The notes: a model not told the origin generated them from the letters alone. 49,569 bases of DNA from Flavobacteriaceae bacterium (GCA_014238425.1 JABABD010000025.1:1-49569), one strand, 5' to 3'; counted from the first letter of the stretch, positions 8,496 to 17,881 are shown. Program-made: numbers and translations.

Positions 8496-11285
8496 ATGAT
8501 GAAAAAATACATGTTAATTATTATGCTACTTGTGTGTACTACTTTTTTTGCACAGATACCATCTATGGTGCATGATATTAATACGATAACGCAGAATGCT
8601 TCCCCTAAACACTTTACGGAATATAATGGGGAATTGTATTATACTGCAAATAATGGGGTGTTAGGAACAGAATTATGGAAATACGATGGAACCAATACGC
8701 CTACTTTGGTTCAGGATATTAGGGTTGGTAGTGTGGGATCTAATCCAGATAAATTATATGTAGCAAATGGTATATTGTACTTTGCAGCAGATGATGGAGT
8801 AAACGGATCAGAATTATGGAAATATAATGGAACCAGTGCTACAATGGTAGCAGATATAAATCCAACTGGAGATGCCGTAATAAATGATTTAACTGAATAT
8901 GGCGGGAAATTATATTTTCATGCATTTAATGGCACTAATGGAGGAGAACTGTGGGAGTATGATGGAACGAATGCTCCAATAGTATATGATATTAATTCAG
9001 GACCAAATGGTTCAAGCCCTTCGGATTTGATTGTTTTTATGGGAAATCTATATTTTTCAGGAACTGACGCTACTGCTGGAAGAGAATTGTTCCGTTTTAA
9101 CGGTACAACAGCAACGGTAGTACACGATATTAATACAGGGGTTAACGGTAGTTTTCCTACTCAGTTAACCATTTTTAATAATGAACTCTATTTTAGAGCA
9201 GAAGAAGCAACTAATGGTAGTGAACTTTGGAAATACGATGGAACAACAACTAGTTTAGTACAGGATTTAAATCCAGGAGTTGCTCATGCTTTTCCAGATA
9301 GTTTAACCAGTTCGGCTAGCCATTTATATTTTACTGCAAATGATGGTACACATGGTCATGAATTGATTACATATGACGGAACAACCTTTACAACTATTGA
9401 TATAGTCGCTGGAGCTGCTGGATCATATGTAAACAGCTTAAATGTTGCGGGCACTAATTTGTTTTTTGTTAAAAGCGGCGATTTATGGAAATACGATGGA
9501 ACAAACTTTAGCCTTCAAAATATCAGACCAGATGCAAATCCGGCATATCCAAACAATTTTTATGTAACAGGAACCGATTTATTTTTTAATGCAAATGATG
9601 GAACTAATGGATATGAATTTTGGAAACATGATGGTGCTGCGTTTACGCTTATTCAAAATATCAATATAAGTCAATCGTCTAGCCCTAATTATTTTTATAA
9701 CTGGAATGGCGTATTATACTTTGGCGCTAATGATGGTTTAGTAGGAAATGAAATATGGAGCTATGATGGAGTCAATGCAACTTTAATCGCAGATATTAAC
9801 TTAAAAACGAATGCCTCTAACCCAAGATGGTTATTTTCATCATTTAATGGGAAACTAATTTTTACTGCAAATGATGGGATTCACGGTGAAGAATTATGGG
9901 AACATGATGGTGTTAATCCACCTGTAATGGTACATGATATAAATACTGGATTTGACTCTTCTTCTCCAAATGACTTTATAGTGTATAATGGAGCACTCTA
10001 TTTTTCGGCAAGGAATGACGCTTTTGGACAGGAATTATGGAAATATGATGGGAGTGTTGTTTCTTTGGTGCAAGATATTAATGTAGGGCCTAACTATTCT
10101 TATCCAAGTAATTTTATAGTATATAGTAATGAATTATATTTTACAGCTGATGATGGTGTTAATGGGACAGAGCTATGGAAATATGATGGTGCATCAGCAA
10201 CATTGGTACAGGATATTTATCCTGGAGTAAATACCTCATCTCCTAATTACATCGTGGTATATGGGAACGAACTTATTTTTGCTGCCGATGGTGGTACTAA
10301 TGGAAGAGAACTCTGGAAGTATGACGGAGCAGTAGCTAGTGAAATTGCGAATATTAATCCAGGAAATGGAGGGTTTTCACCAAGCCAATTTATAGAATAT
10401 AATAATGTATTATACTTTACTGGAGATGATGGAACTAGCGGAACGGAGCTATGGCAATACAACGGTACAGCTATAACATTAACTCAAGATATTAATAGCG
10501 GTATAAACCCGTCATATCCTGATAGTTTTGTTGTGTATAATAATACATTATGTTTTGCTGCTAGAGACTCAGCAAATGATGCAGAATTATGGCAATATGA
10601 TGGTACTACAGCAAGCTTAGTCCATGACATCTATCCAGGTGTAAATGGAAGCTTTCCAATATGGTTAACGGTAGTTAATAATGAATTGGTTTTTAGAGCT
10701 AATGATGCAGCAAATGGTGCAGAATTATGGAAATATGATGGTACTACCACAAGTTTGATACAAGATATAAATCCAGGATCTAATTCTTCAAGTGTTTGGG
10801 ATTTAACAACTGCTGGAAATAGTGTTTATTTTAGAGCTCATGATGATGTTAACGGAGTGAACTTATGGCGTTATGATGGTACAAGTGCTTCAATGCTATT
10901 AGATATAAATCCGGGGCCTGTTGGTGCTAATATTAACTTTTTGAAGGTTTTTGGAAATGACCTATACTTTACAGCGAATAATGGTACAAATGGAGTAGAA
11001 TTGTGGAAAGTACAAGAACCAACTTTAGGAATTGAGGATATTATTCAAACAAATGACAAAATAAAAGTAGTGCTTTATCCAAATCCATCTGAGAGTCAGT
11101 TTCAGGTTATAAATAGTACGAATGAAACTAGCGTAAGTATTTATGATTTAAATGGAAGAAAAATAAGAACTATTTTAAAATATAACGGAGAAAAAATTGA
11201 TGTGACAAGTTTAACATCAGGAATTTATTTGGTTAAAGTTGGTTCAGAAACAAAACAGGAGACCATAAAGTTATTAAAGAATTAA
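8496..11285 (+). CDS. ELWxxDGT-repeat protein with T9SS type A sorting domain
   Basis: This 929-residue exported protein has a signal peptide (about residues 1-20, ending FFAQ). About 18 copies of a roughly 48-residue repeat follow, with consensus LYFxAxDGxNGxELWKYDGTxxxLVQDIxPG. The last copy is incomplete and runs into KVQEPTLGIEDI. Residues from about 845 to 929 form a T9SS type A sorting domain (LYPNPSESQF, SIYDLNGRKI, SGIYLVKVGS, ending IKLLKN). ELWxxDGT repeats are a recognised family of probable beta-propeller-like surface proteins of unknown ligand. Some positions vary (ELFRFNG, ELITYDG, EFWKHDG, NLWRYDG), so the copies are old. The gene follows the fibre cluster after a terminator and may be transcribed separately. 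Export and sorting are well supported; the biological role is unknown. Confidence 0.9.
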   Translation: MMKKYMLIIMLLVCTTFFAQIPSMVHDINTITQNASPKHFTEYNGELYYTANNGVLGTELWKYDGTNTPTLVQDIRVGSVGSNPDKLYVANGILYFAADDGVNGSELWKYNGTSATMVADINPTGDAVINDLTEYGGKLYFHAFNGTNGGELWEYDGTNAPIVYDINSGPNGSSPSDLIVFMGNLYFSGTDATAGRELFRFNGTTATVVHDINTGVNGSFPTQLTIFNNELYFRAEEATNGSELWKYDGTTTSLVQDLNPGVAHAFPDSLTSSASHLYFTANDGTHGHELITYDGTTFTTIDIVAGAAGSYVNSLNVAGTNLFFVKSGDLWKYDGTNFSLQNIRPDANPAYPNNFYVTGTDLFFNANDGTNGYEFWKHDGAAFTLIQNINISQSSSPNYFYNWNGVLYFGANDGLVGNEIWSYDGVNATLIADINLKTNASNPRWLFSSFNGKLIFTANDGIHGEELWEHDGVNPPVMVHDINTGFDSSSPNDFIVYNGALYFSARNDAFGQELWKYDGSVVSLVQDINVGPNYSYPSNFIVYSNELYFTADDGVNGTELWKYDGASATLVQDIYPGVNTSSPNYIVVYGNELIFAADGGTNGRELWKYDGAVASEIANINPGNGGFSPSQFIEYNNVLYFTGDDGTSGTELWQYNGTAITLTQDINSGINPSYPDSFVVYNNTLCFAARDSANDAELWQYDGTTASLVHDIYPGVNGSFPIWLTVVNNELVFRANDAANGAELWKYDGTTTSLIQDINPGSNSSSVWDLTTAGNSVYFRAHDDVNGVNLWRYDGTSASMLLDINPGPVGANINFLKVFGNDLYFTANNGTNGVELWKVQEPTLGIEDIIQTNDKIKVVLYPNPSESQFQVINSTNETSVSIYDLNGRKIRTILKYNGEKIDVTSLTSGIYLVKVGSETKQETIKLLKN

Positions 11286-11582
11286 ATTTTAACAATACTT
11301 GAGTCTTCAGATATGGTAAAAAATACCAACTTTAACATGCTCCTTCTTAAAATGATTCCTGCAAGATTCCTCGCTATCGAAATGTGCCCTAAAACTAAAT
11401 ATATTCATACATTTATTTTTTCCAAAGATAGCTTGTTATTAACGATTATTAGCCTTTGCGGATATACAATCTAAAGAGCTAACTAAAACAATAAAACTCA
11501 TAAAAAAGTAGATATATTTTTCATGAAATAACTACTTGACTGAATGGATCTTCTTTGAATAAAGGGAGAGAAGCACTATGTT
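11286..11582. other. Intergenic stretch without a recognisable intact gene
   Basis: About 300 bases between the ELWxxDGT gene and the terminator before rsmD. Apart from the sorting-domain remnant at 11452-11511, I see only a small hairpin near 11314-11328 (TGGTA with TACCA). No intact gene, RNA gene or long repeat is evident. Confidence 0.5.
11452..11511 (+). pseudogene. Remnant of a T9SS type A sorting domain tail
   Basis: The frame from 11452 to the TAG at 11509-11511 ends KELTKTIKLIKK. This is identical to the last 12 residues of the truncated protein at 1-252. The codons for those 12 residues and the stop (11473-11511) differ from 214-252 at about seven positions, all synonymous. Upstream the frame meets a stop at 11440-11442 and no sorting-domain motif remains. 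It is most likely the end of a deleted T9SS substrate gene. Confidence 0.6.
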
Positions 11583-11612
11583 AAAAGCCATCTCATATGA
11601 GGTGGTTTTTTT
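11583..11612. terminator. Hairpin terminator between the surface locus and rsmD
   Basis: GCCATCTCA at 11587-11595 pairs with TGAGGTGGT at 11598-11606, with wobble pairs, and a run of Ts follows on the plus strand. A four-base A run on the other side makes it partly bidirectional. It can therefore serve rsmD, whose stop is at 11618. Confidence 0.65.
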
Positions 11613-11617
11613 ATGTT

Positions 11618-12166
11618 TTATACAGAATTTGTATGTTCAAAAAAACTGAAGGTATTGCCGCCATAGCTTTTAGAATGGCTGTAATACTTCAAATCAGATA
11701 AATCAGTATACTTAGAGTGTTCAATAATTAAAAAGCCATCAGATTCTAGTAATTCGTTGGCGAATACTAGCTCTGGAATCTTTGCAAATTCTTCTAACGT
11801 AAACTTATAAGGTGGATCTGCAAAAATAATGTTGTGCTTTCTTTTAGAGCGCTCAAGGTGTTTAAAAACGTCACTTTTAATAACACTAATAGACATGTCA
11901 AAAGCATCGGATGTCTGATTGATAAATTTCACACACCCGTAATCAGCATCAACTGCAATAATATCTTCAGTGCCTCTAGAGGCAAATTCGTAACTTATAT
12001 TTCCTGTCCCAGAGAAAAGGTCGAGTATCGATATCTCATCAAAATAGTATGTGTTATTTAAAATATTGAATAACGACTCCTTTGCCATATCTGTTGTAGG
12101 GCGAACTGGTAGCTTCTTTGGTGCAGTGATACGTCTTCCTTTGTATTGTCCAGATATAATTCTCAT
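11618..12166 (-). CDS. rsmD: 16S rRNA (guanine(966)-N2)-methyltransferase RsmD
   Basis: This 182-residue protein has the family's N-terminal signature MRIISGQYKGRRI and PVRPTTDMAKESLFNIL. The SAM-binding motif ILDLFSGTGNIS is near residues 47-58, and the catalytic FADPPY motif of N2-guanine methyltransferases is near residue 117. RsmD methylates G966 (E. coli numbering) in 16S rRNA of the assembled 30S subunit. The length is typical. The start codon overlaps the stop of the DUF3822 gene by four bases, so the two are translationally coupled. This gene pair is common in Bacteroidota. Confidence 0.95.
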   Translation of the reverse strand: MRIISGQYKGRRITAPKKLPVRPTTDMAKESLFNILNNTYYFDEISILDLFSGTGNISYEFASRGTEDIIAVDADYGCVKFINQTSDAFDMSISVIKSDVFKHLERSKRKHNIIFADPPYKFTLEEFAKIPELVFANELLESDGFLIIEHSKYTDLSDLKYYSHSKSYGGNTFSFFEHTNSV

Positions 12167-12993
12167 AAGAAGCTATGTATGATCACAAATTCGTCATGTT
12201 CATTATCCGGTTGAGCGTCGTCTAAGAATTTAAAACTATCCATGCGTTTTGCAAAAAAGACAAACCTCACATACTTATAGGTAATGGCATGAAGTTCACT
12301 TTTAGAATCAATATCTCCTGTAAAGATTAGTTCAAAATTTTCTGGATTTAATCCTAATTGTTCAGAAGTGAAGAGAATGTAATAAATGAAATCCTCTTTA
12401 GTAACATATTCAAAAGTGTTATAAAACCTTAATATACCATTCTCAACAACTACAATTTCAAAATGATGTACAGTAACATTAACATACATTTTTGCCTTCT
12501 CCGCATTTTTTTCCAGCTTAAGTACTTCTTCTATCAAAACAGATGAATGGTGTTTATAAATGAATTCACCAAATGTGCTGTAAATGTAATTATTGATATT
12601 TACATATGGTACATACACATTGGCGCTATCATTCACCTTAAGATCGTCAAAAGCTATATAGTCTGTTTTTAAGATCTTGGCGTTAAATTTCAAATAATCT
12701 GCCATATGCTCCTCATTAAAAAGAGGCTTAGGTACGAGTGTAGATAATTCATTTTCATGAATGACTAAAACGGTTTTGAAACCTTGTTGAAGGTGTGGCT
12801 CCTTTTCAATGGCCTCTTTTAACAACTCTAGCACATCTGTAGGATTGAGTTGTTTTTCCGAAGGAATGCTCTTTAGGAATTCAATAGTATTGGTGTCTGG
12901 ATTTAAGACACAAAAAGAAAGTCCATTCAAGCTAACTTGAATGGACAAAGCTTTAAATGGTATAGTATGTGTTTTAATTGTCGTTATCGCCAT
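12163..12993 (-). CDS. DUF3822 family protein
   Basis: The sequence resembles the DUF3822 family found next to rsmD in Bacteroidota. It is cytoplasmic with no signal peptide or membrane helix. The predicted architecture is actin-like: an N-terminal half with SIQVSLNGLSF near residue 13, and a C-terminal half ending HDEFVIIHSFL. I place the start at MAITTIK (12993), which overlaps the upstream gene by 20 bases. An earlier in-frame ATG at 13014 would overlap by 41 bases and adds MVTGQKY, which lies wholly inside the upstream gene. The biochemical function is unknown. Tight coupling to rsmD suggests expression with it, but not necessarily a shared role. Confidence 0.8.
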   Translation of the reverse strand: MAITTIKTHTIPFKALSIQVSLNGLSFCVLNPDTNTIEFLKSIPSEKQLNPTDVLELLKEAIEKEPHLQQGFKTVLVIHENELSTLVPKPLFNEEHMADYLKFNAKILKTDYIAFDDLKVNDSANVYVPYVNINNYIYSTFGEFIYKHHSSVLIEEVLKLEKNAEKAKMYVNVTVHHFEIVVVENGILRFYNTFEYVTKEDFIYYILFTSEQLGLNPENFELIFTGDIDSKSELHAITYKYVRFVFFAKRMDSFKFLDDAQPDNEHDEFVIIHSFL

Positions 12994-13696
12994 ATACTTT
13001 TGGCCAGTTACCATTGGTGTTTACTTGATCCATAGATCCTACTTTTATAGTTGGACCATTTACACCATCAACAGCAACTACTTGCTTTTCAACATTTATT
13101 AAATCCGTGTCCTCACCGTCTAGTATAATACTTTTATCAACACTGGCTTCAAATACAGGAATTTCTTCAAACAATCCAGCTTTCATCTCAAACTTGGCAC
13201 CTTCTTTACCAACTGGAAGATTCATCATAGTTCTATAGCGATCAGAGCTTTTAAACAATGAATCCTTAACAGATTTATAGCCTAATGTGTCAATAACTGT
13301 AATTTCTTTATAGGTAGTAACACCACCAAAGCGTCTAGTTTGTTCTACATCAATAATACTTGAGTCACGTCTTTGTGTTAGTGTAAATTGAGCAGTGTCT
13401 AAAAATTTGACCAAATTATCAAAATTAGGAGCAAAGGTTCCAGTGACTTGCCTGTGAGCTAATTGTGAGATTCTAATATCTTTTAAATTCTTTATGACTT
13501 CAGCATAGCGCTTTTGTTTTACTTCATTGAATTTAATTGGTTTGTAAACCGAGTTAAACGTTTGATAAGCAAAAAGAGCAATAAGACCCCAAAGAACCAG
13601 CATCACTAATGGTTTTAATTTTTGAGGTAAAAATTTATTGATTAGCCAGACTATTCCAAAAGTTGCTAAAATTGATAAGATTACTAGAAGAATCAT
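12974..13696 (-). CDS. Conserved flavobacterial protein with two N-terminal membrane helices
   Basis: Residues 1-22 and about 29-48 are hydrophobic helices separated by a basic loop (LINKFLPQKLKP). The rest, about 190 residues, is hydrophilic with a helical segment (EVKQKRYAEVIKNLKDIR) and several strands, probably outside the cytoplasmic membrane. I recognise it only as a conserved protein found upstream of DUF3822 and rsmD in related genomes. No enzymatic motif is visible. It is the first gene of the leftward unit, facing the helicase gene across about 116 bases. Function unknown. Confidence 0.75.
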   Translation of the reverse strand: MILLVILSILATFGIVWLINKFLPQKLKPLVMLVLWGLIALFAYQTFNSVYKPIKFNEVKQKRYAEVIKNLKDIRISQLAHRQVTGTFAPNFDNLVKFLDTAQFTLTQRRDSSIIDVEQTRRFGGVTTYKEITVIDTLGYKSVKDSLFKSSDRYRTMMNLPVGKEGAKFEMKAGLFEEIPVFEASVDKSIILDGEDTDLINVEKQVVAVDGVNGPTIKVGSMDQVNTNGNWPKVYGDNDN

Positions 13697-13756
13697 TAAT
13701 TAGAAAGTTTTAAGTTTATTCACAAATCTACAATTTTTTTTTATTCGCTAAAACCA

Positions 13757-13784
13757 TTGTTAGTAAAAATCATTTTTATCTTTG
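13757..13784 (+). promoter_or_regulatory. Bacteroidota-type promoter before the helicase gene
   Basis: TATCTTTG at 13777-13784 matches the TAnnTTTG -7 element. A TTG at 13757-13759 lies 17 bases upstream, within the range reported for Flavobacterium promoters. The start codon follows 28 bases later. Confidence 0.55.
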
Positions 13785-13812
13785 ACAAATACACAAAGGA
13801 CTTCCAGTTTTA

Positions 13813-15237
13813 ATGAATTCAACAGAATTTTATCATCTCATAAAACAGCAGTTTCCGTTTCAGCCTACTTCAAAGCAAGATATTGTTTTAAGACAGCTTT
13901 CGGAATTCATTTTAGATGGATCTAAAAATGCGTTATATGTATTAAAAGGATATGCTGGAACAGGAAAAACAACCATTGTTGGGACAATTGTAACTAACTT
14001 ATGGAAAGCTAAGAAAAGCGCTGTTTTAATGGCGCCAACGGGCCGTGCAGCAAAAGTGATTTCTAATTACTCAGGTAAAGAAGCATTTACAATTCATAAA
14101 AAAATATATTTCCCCAAAAAAGAGAAGGCAGGTGCTATTAAATTCATTCTTCAGCCAAATAAACATAAGGATACTGTTTTTATTGTGGATGAGGCTTCTA
14201 TGATTCCTGATACACCAGGCGAATCTAAATTGTTTGAAAATGGCTCGTTATTAGACGATTTGATGCAATATGTGTATTCTGGTCATAAATGCAAGCTCTT
14301 ACTTATTGGAGATACTGCACAGTTACCTCCAGTAAAATTAGATTTAAGCCCTGCTCTTGATGAAGATAAGTTAAGCCTTAATTATAATAAAGAAGTGACT
14401 AAAATGGAGCTGAGTGAAGTGGTGCGTCAGGAAAAGGACTCTGGAATCCTCGAAAACGCAACGCGACTTAGGGAAGCGTTATCTGAAGCATTTTACGATA
14501 CGTTTCGTTTTGACCTTAATGGATTCAGTGATATTATCAGATTAATTGATGGCCATGAAATAATGGATGCCATAAATGATGCCTACAGTCAGTTAGGAAA
14601 TGAGGAAACTACCATCATTGTCAGATCTAATAAAAGAGCCAATCTTTATAATCAGCAAATTCGAGAACGTATCTTATTTAATGAAAATGAATTATCTGCT
14701 GGCGATTATTTAATGGTTGTCAAGAATAACTATTTCTGGTTAAAACCTACCAGTGAAGCAGGGTTTATTGCTAATGGCGATATTATTGAAGTGCTAGAGA
14801 TATTTGCTATAAAAGATTTGTATGGATTTAGATTTGCCGATGTAAAGGTAAGAATGGTAGATTACCCAAAAATGCGCCCTTTTGAAACAGTACTCTTGTT
14901 AGATACAATGACGGCAGAAACCCCATCTTTACCCTATGAAGATTCTAATAGATTATATCAGGAAGTTCAAAAAGATTTTGCTCATGAAACTTCTAATTAT
15001 AAAAAATTCTTATCTATTAAAAACAACAAGCATTTCAATGCCTTGCAGGTTAAGTTTTCTTATGCTATTACCTGTCACAAATCACAAGGAGGACAATGGA
15101 ATACGGTATTTGTAGAGCAGCCTTATTTGCCTAACGGTATCGATAGAGATTATCTAAGGTGGTTATATACGGCTGTTACTAGAGCTAAGGAAAAATTGTA
15201 CCTTATTGGCTTTAAAAATGATTTTTTTGAAGAATAA
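13813..15237 (+). CDS. RecD-like superfamily 1 DNA helicase
   Basis: This 474-residue ATPase contains a Walker A motif GYAGTGKTT at about residue 46 and a Walker B motif VDEAS near 126. It also has motif III (LLIGDTAQLPPV) near 175, ITCHKSQGGQW near 417 (motif V), and the UvrD-C type motif VI WLYTAVTRAKEKLYL near 455. These are the ordered motifs of SF1B helicases such as RecD2 and Dda, which move 5' to 3' on single-stranded DNA. It lacks the long N-terminal region of RecD2 and has no RecB or RecC partner nearby. It is therefore best named an ATP-dependent RecD-like helicase, probably in repair or replication restart. The DUF4126 gene starts 3 bases after its stop, indicating cotranscription. 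Confidence 0.9.
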   Translation: MNSTEFYHLIKQQFPFQPTSKQDIVLRQLSEFILDGSKNALYVLKGYAGTGKTTIVGTIVTNLWKAKKSAVLMAPTGRAAKVISNYSGKEAFTIHKKIYFPKKEKAGAIKFILQPNKHKDTVFIVDEASMIPDTPGESKLFENGSLLDDLMQYVYSGHKCKLLLIGDTAQLPPVKLDLSPALDEDKLSLNYNKEVTKMELSEVVRQEKDSGILENATRLREALSEAFYDTFRFDLNGFSDIIRLIDGHEIMDAINDAYSQLGNEETTIIVRSNKRANLYNQQIRERILFNENELSAGDYLMVVKNNYFWLKPTSEAGFIANGDIIEVLEIFAIKDLYGFRFADVKVRMVDYPKMRPFETVLLLDTMTAETPSLPYEDSNRLYQEVQKDFAHETSNYKKFLSIKNNKHFNALQVKFSYAITCHKSQGGQWNTVFVEQPYLPNGIDRDYLRWLYTAVTRAKEKLYLIGFKNDFFEE

Positions 15238-15240
15238 TTT

Positions 15241-15807
15241 ATGACAACAGAAACTATTTTAAGTATTTTCCTAGGTATCGGATTAGCAGCTTCTGTCGGT
15301 TTTCGTGTATTCGTTCCATTGTTTGCATTGAGTTTAGCTACCTATTTTAATGTGTGGGAACTCAATGAGAGCTGGCAATGGATTGGAAGTTTGGCTGCTG
15401 TTTTAACCCTTGGCGTGGCTACTTTAGTAGAAATATTCGCTTATTATATTCCGTATATCGATAATCTGCTAGATACAATTGCCGTACCGTTAGCGGCCAT
15501 TGCAGGAACGGCTGTCATGGTGTCGACTGTAGCAGATTTGAGTCCAGTTATTACTTGGGCAATGGCTATTATTGCTGGAGGAGGAACAGCAGCTGCGATT
15601 AAAGGAGCTTCTGGTGTTACTAGACTTACATCTACAGCAACAACAGGAGGTTTAGGAAACTCGGTGGTGTCGACAGTTGAAACAGGAACATCTTTGATGA
15701 TGTCAGCCTTATCTATTTTTGTGCCAATAATAGCGATCATTGGTGTTGTTGTAATTCTAATGTTCATATTCTGGATATATAGAAAGATACGTTCACGCAA
15801 GACCTGA
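15241..15807 (+). CDS. DUF4126 domain membrane protein
   Basis: This 188-residue protein has about five or six hydrophobic segments: residues 5-28, 38-60, 72-95, 98-118 and 152-182. It ends in a basic tail (YRKIRSRK). The N-terminus SIFLGIGLAASVGFRVFVPLF and the glycine- and alanine-rich centre (GGGTAAAIKGASGVTRL) fit the DUF4126 family, a small family of inner-membrane proteins of unknown function. It directly follows the helicase gene. No catalytic motif is visible. Confidence 0.85.
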   Translation: MTTETILSIFLGIGLAASVGFRVFVPLFALSLATYFNVWELNESWQWIGSLAAVLTLGVATLVEIFAYYIPYIDNLLDTIAVPLAAIAGTAVMVSTVADLSPVITWAMAIIAGGGTAAAIKGASGVTRLTSTATTGGLGNSVVSTVETGTSLMMSALSIFVPIIAIIGVVVILMFIFWIYRKIRSRKT

Positions 15808-15824
15808 TTTTATTCAAATTATCT

Positions 15825-15832
15825 TATTTTTG
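15825..15832 (+). promoter_or_regulatory. -7 promoter element before kdsB
   Basis: TATTTTTG matches TAnnTTTG and lies 23 bases before the kdsB start. I see no clear TTG -33 element. Confidence 0.4.
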
Positions 15833-15855
15833 AGAATCATTTCACAGTTCATCAT

Positions 15856-16584
15856 ATGAAAGTTATTTCCATGATTCCTGCACGTTATAGTGCCTCACGT
15901 TTTCCAGGTAAATTAATGCAAGACCTAGGAGGGAAGACCGTCATTTTACGTACATATGAAGCGACTGTTGCAACGCAATTATTTGACGATGTGTTTGTGG
16001 TGACGGATAGTGATGTGATTTATAATGAGATTGTATCAAATGGAGGAAACGCTATTATGAGCATTAAACAGCATGAATCTGGTAGCGATCGTATAGCAGA
16101 AGCCGTCGAGAATATTGAAGCAGATATCGTTGTTAATGTACAAGGAGACGAGCCTTTTACAGAGAGAGAAAGCCTGGTAAAGGTGTTGGGAGTTTTTAAA
16201 GATGATCATGACCAACAGATAGACTTAGCATCGTTGATGGTGGAGATTAACGACTGGAATGAAATAAATAACCCAAATACAGTTAAGGTTATTGTGGATC
16301 AAAACGATTTTGCTTTGTATTTTTCAAGAAGTCCGATTCCGTTTCCAAGAGATAAAGAGGTAAGCACGCGCTATTTTAAACACAAAGGTATTTATGCTTT
16401 TAGAAAACAAGCATTATTAGATTTTACAAACTTACCGATGCAATTCTTAGAAGGATCAGAAAAAATTGAATGCATTCGTTATCTTGAATATGGCAAGAAA
16501 ATAAAAATGGTAGAAACTACGGTCGAAGGAGTGGAAATTGATACCCCAGAAGATTTAGAACGAGCCAAAAGATTATGGAAATAG
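15856..16584 (+). CDS. kdsB: 3-deoxy-manno-octulosonate cytidylyltransferase KdsB
   Basis: This 242-residue nucleotidyltransferase has the KdsB signature [15 protein letters not shown] near residues 7-21. [11 protein letters not shown] near 75, VNVQGDEPF near 94, [12 protein letters not shown] near 155, and the [10 protein letters not shown] and [13 protein letters not shown] segments are also typical. It activates Kdo with CTP to give CMP-Kdo for lipopolysaccharide inner-core synthesis in the cytoplasm. The next gene overlaps its end by 10 bases. The KdnB-like dehydrogenase three genes downstream raises the possibility that the substrate is 8-amino-Kdo, as for Shewanella KdsB. The sequence alone does not decide this. 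Confidence 0.95.
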   Translation: MKVISMIPARYSASRFPGKLMQDLGGKTVILRTYEATVATQLFDDVFVVTDSDVIYNEIVSNGGNAIMSIKQHESGSDRIAEAVENIEADIVVNVQGDEPFTERESLVKVLGVFKDDHDQQIDLASLMVEINDWNEINNPNTVKVIVDQNDFALYFSRSPIPFPRDKEVSTRYFKHKGIYAFRKQALLDFTNLPMQFLEGSEKIECIRYLEYGKKIKMVETTVEGVEIDTPEDLERAKRLWK

Positions 16585-17279
16585 ATTATGACAGCATAAA
16601 AGTGATTGGCTTTGACGCGGATGACACACTTTGGGTTAATGAAACGTATTTCCGTAATGCAGAAATTGAGTTCGCAAAATTGATGGCTCCATACGAAACT
16701 GCTAATAAAGTGGATCAAGAACTATTTAAAATGGAAATGACCAATTTGCCATTATATGGTTACGGAGTTAAAGGGTTTGTACTGTCTATGTTGGAAATGG
16801 CTCTAAAACTGTCTAATGGTACTGTCTCTAATGTAGCTATCGAGAGTATTTTAAATATTGGCAAGGGTATGATAAATAAACCTGTAGAACTGCTTGATGG
16901 TATTGAGGAAGTCTTGGAGAAGTTGTCGGATAAGTATAGATTAATAGTTGCTACTAAAGGCGATTTGTTAGATCAAGAACGCAAATTAGAAAAATCAGAA
17001 TTGTTGAAATATTTTCATCATATAGAGGTATTAAGTGATAAAAAGGAAGCAAATTATTCAAGATTACTTGAACATTTAGATATCCATCCTAGTGAATTTT
17101 TAATGGTAGGCAATTCGTTGAAATCAGATATTCTTCCTTTGGTAAATATAGGAGCTCATGCTATGCATATTCCATTTCATACTACCTGGACACATGAGCA
17201 AGTGACTAATGAAGATACTAATGGCAAGAACTACAAAACCCTAAATAGTGTGTCGGACATTTTAAAGATACTGAATTGA
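16575..17279 (+). CDS. HAD-superfamily hydrolase
   Basis: This 234-residue protein has HAD motif I FDADDTLW near residue 15, motif II (VATKGD) near 123 and motif III/IV ([10 protein letters not shown]) near 178. An alpha-helical cap lies between motifs I and II, as in YjjG-type and related phosphatases. The overlap with kdsB suggests a link to Kdo metabolism, but the length and cap differ from KdsC, the Kdo-8-phosphate phosphatase of about 170-190 residues without such a cap. The substrate is unknown. The stop TGA (17277-17279) overlaps the TTG start of the next gene. Confidence 0.88.
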   Translation: MEIDYDSIKVIGFDADDTLWVNETYFRNAEIEFAKLMAPYETANKVDQELFKMEMTNLPLYGYGVKGFVLSMLEMALKLSNGTVSNVAIESILNIGKGMINKPVELLDGIEEVLEKLSDKYRLIVATKGDLLDQERKLEKSELLKYFHHIEVLSDKKEANYSRLLEHLDIHPSEFLMVGNSLKSDILPLVNIGAHAMHIPFHTTWTHEQVTNEDTNGKNYKTLNSVSDILKILN

Positions 17280-17881
17280 AACAGGTGCATATAGATACTT
17301 GGGACAGACGTCAGCTTTTTGAACATTTTAGAAAGCTAGCGGATTCATCATTTGCAGTAACCATTCCTTTTGATGTCACTAAAGCATATGAGTACTCTAA
17401 GGCCAATAATATTTCATTTTTTGGACGCTATTTGCATGATTGTATGAAAGCTATTAACAGCGTAGAGAACCTAAGATACAGAATCGTTGATGATGTAGTA
17501 GTAGATTATGAAGTGATTCATGCATCCGCTACTATTGCAAGAGAAAATAATACCTATGGATTTTCATTTATTGAATTTAATAAAGATTTGAAAGTATTTC
17601 TTGAAAATCTCAAAAGAGAAAAACATAGAATACAAACTACAAATGCGCTATATCCACCACAAAATGGATTGGACTGCATTCATTGTTCGGCAATGCCTTG
17701 GCTGCACTTTAGCGGTCATAAAGAGCCCGTTTCTGGAATTCCAGAATCTGTGCCTCAGTTGGCATTTAGCAAAGTGGTATATGGACAGATGAATGTTGCT
17801 GTAAATGTTAATCATGCTTTAGCAGATGGGTATCATGTTGGGTTATTTGCCGAAAAATTTCAATTCTATTTGAATAATTAA
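17276..17881 (+). CDS. Chloramphenicol acetyltransferase-like CoA-dependent acyltransferase
   Basis: This 201-residue protein follows the CatA fold along its length. The N-terminus is DTWDRRQLFEHFR. SAMPWLHFSGHKE near residue 140 corresponds to the SxxPWxxF region of CAT. NHALADGYHVGLF near 179 corresponds to HHAVCDGFHxxxF, with catalytic His180 and the structural Asp present. The start appears to be TTG at 17276 in a TTGA overlap with the HAD stop. GTG at 17285 is an alternative; no ATG is available near the N-terminus. Such proteins are common in Flavobacteriia chromosomes, and the substrate need not be chloramphenicol. Its place in a Kdo-related group suggests a cell-surface acceptor, which is inference. 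Confidence 0.82.
   Translation: MKQVHIDTWDRRQLFEHFRKLADSSFAVTIPFDVTKAYEYSKANNISFFGRYLHDCMKAINSVENLRYRIVDDVVVDYEVIHASATIARENNTYGFSFIEFNKDLKVFLENLKREKHRIQTTNALYPPQNGLDCIHCSAMPWLHFSGHKEPVSGIPESVPQLAFSKVVYGQMNVAVNVNHALADGYHVGLFAEKFQFYLNN

Noticed and set aside
16575..17279. The HAD gene after kdsB as kdsC
   Set aside because: It is longer and has a helical cap between motifs I and II, as in YjjG-type phosphatases; KdsC lacks this cap.
17276..17881. The CAT-like gene as an acquired chloramphenicol resistance gene
   Set aside because: It is embedded by a four-base overlap in a chromosomal operon, with no mobile element or composition change. Such homologues are common in this family of bacteria.
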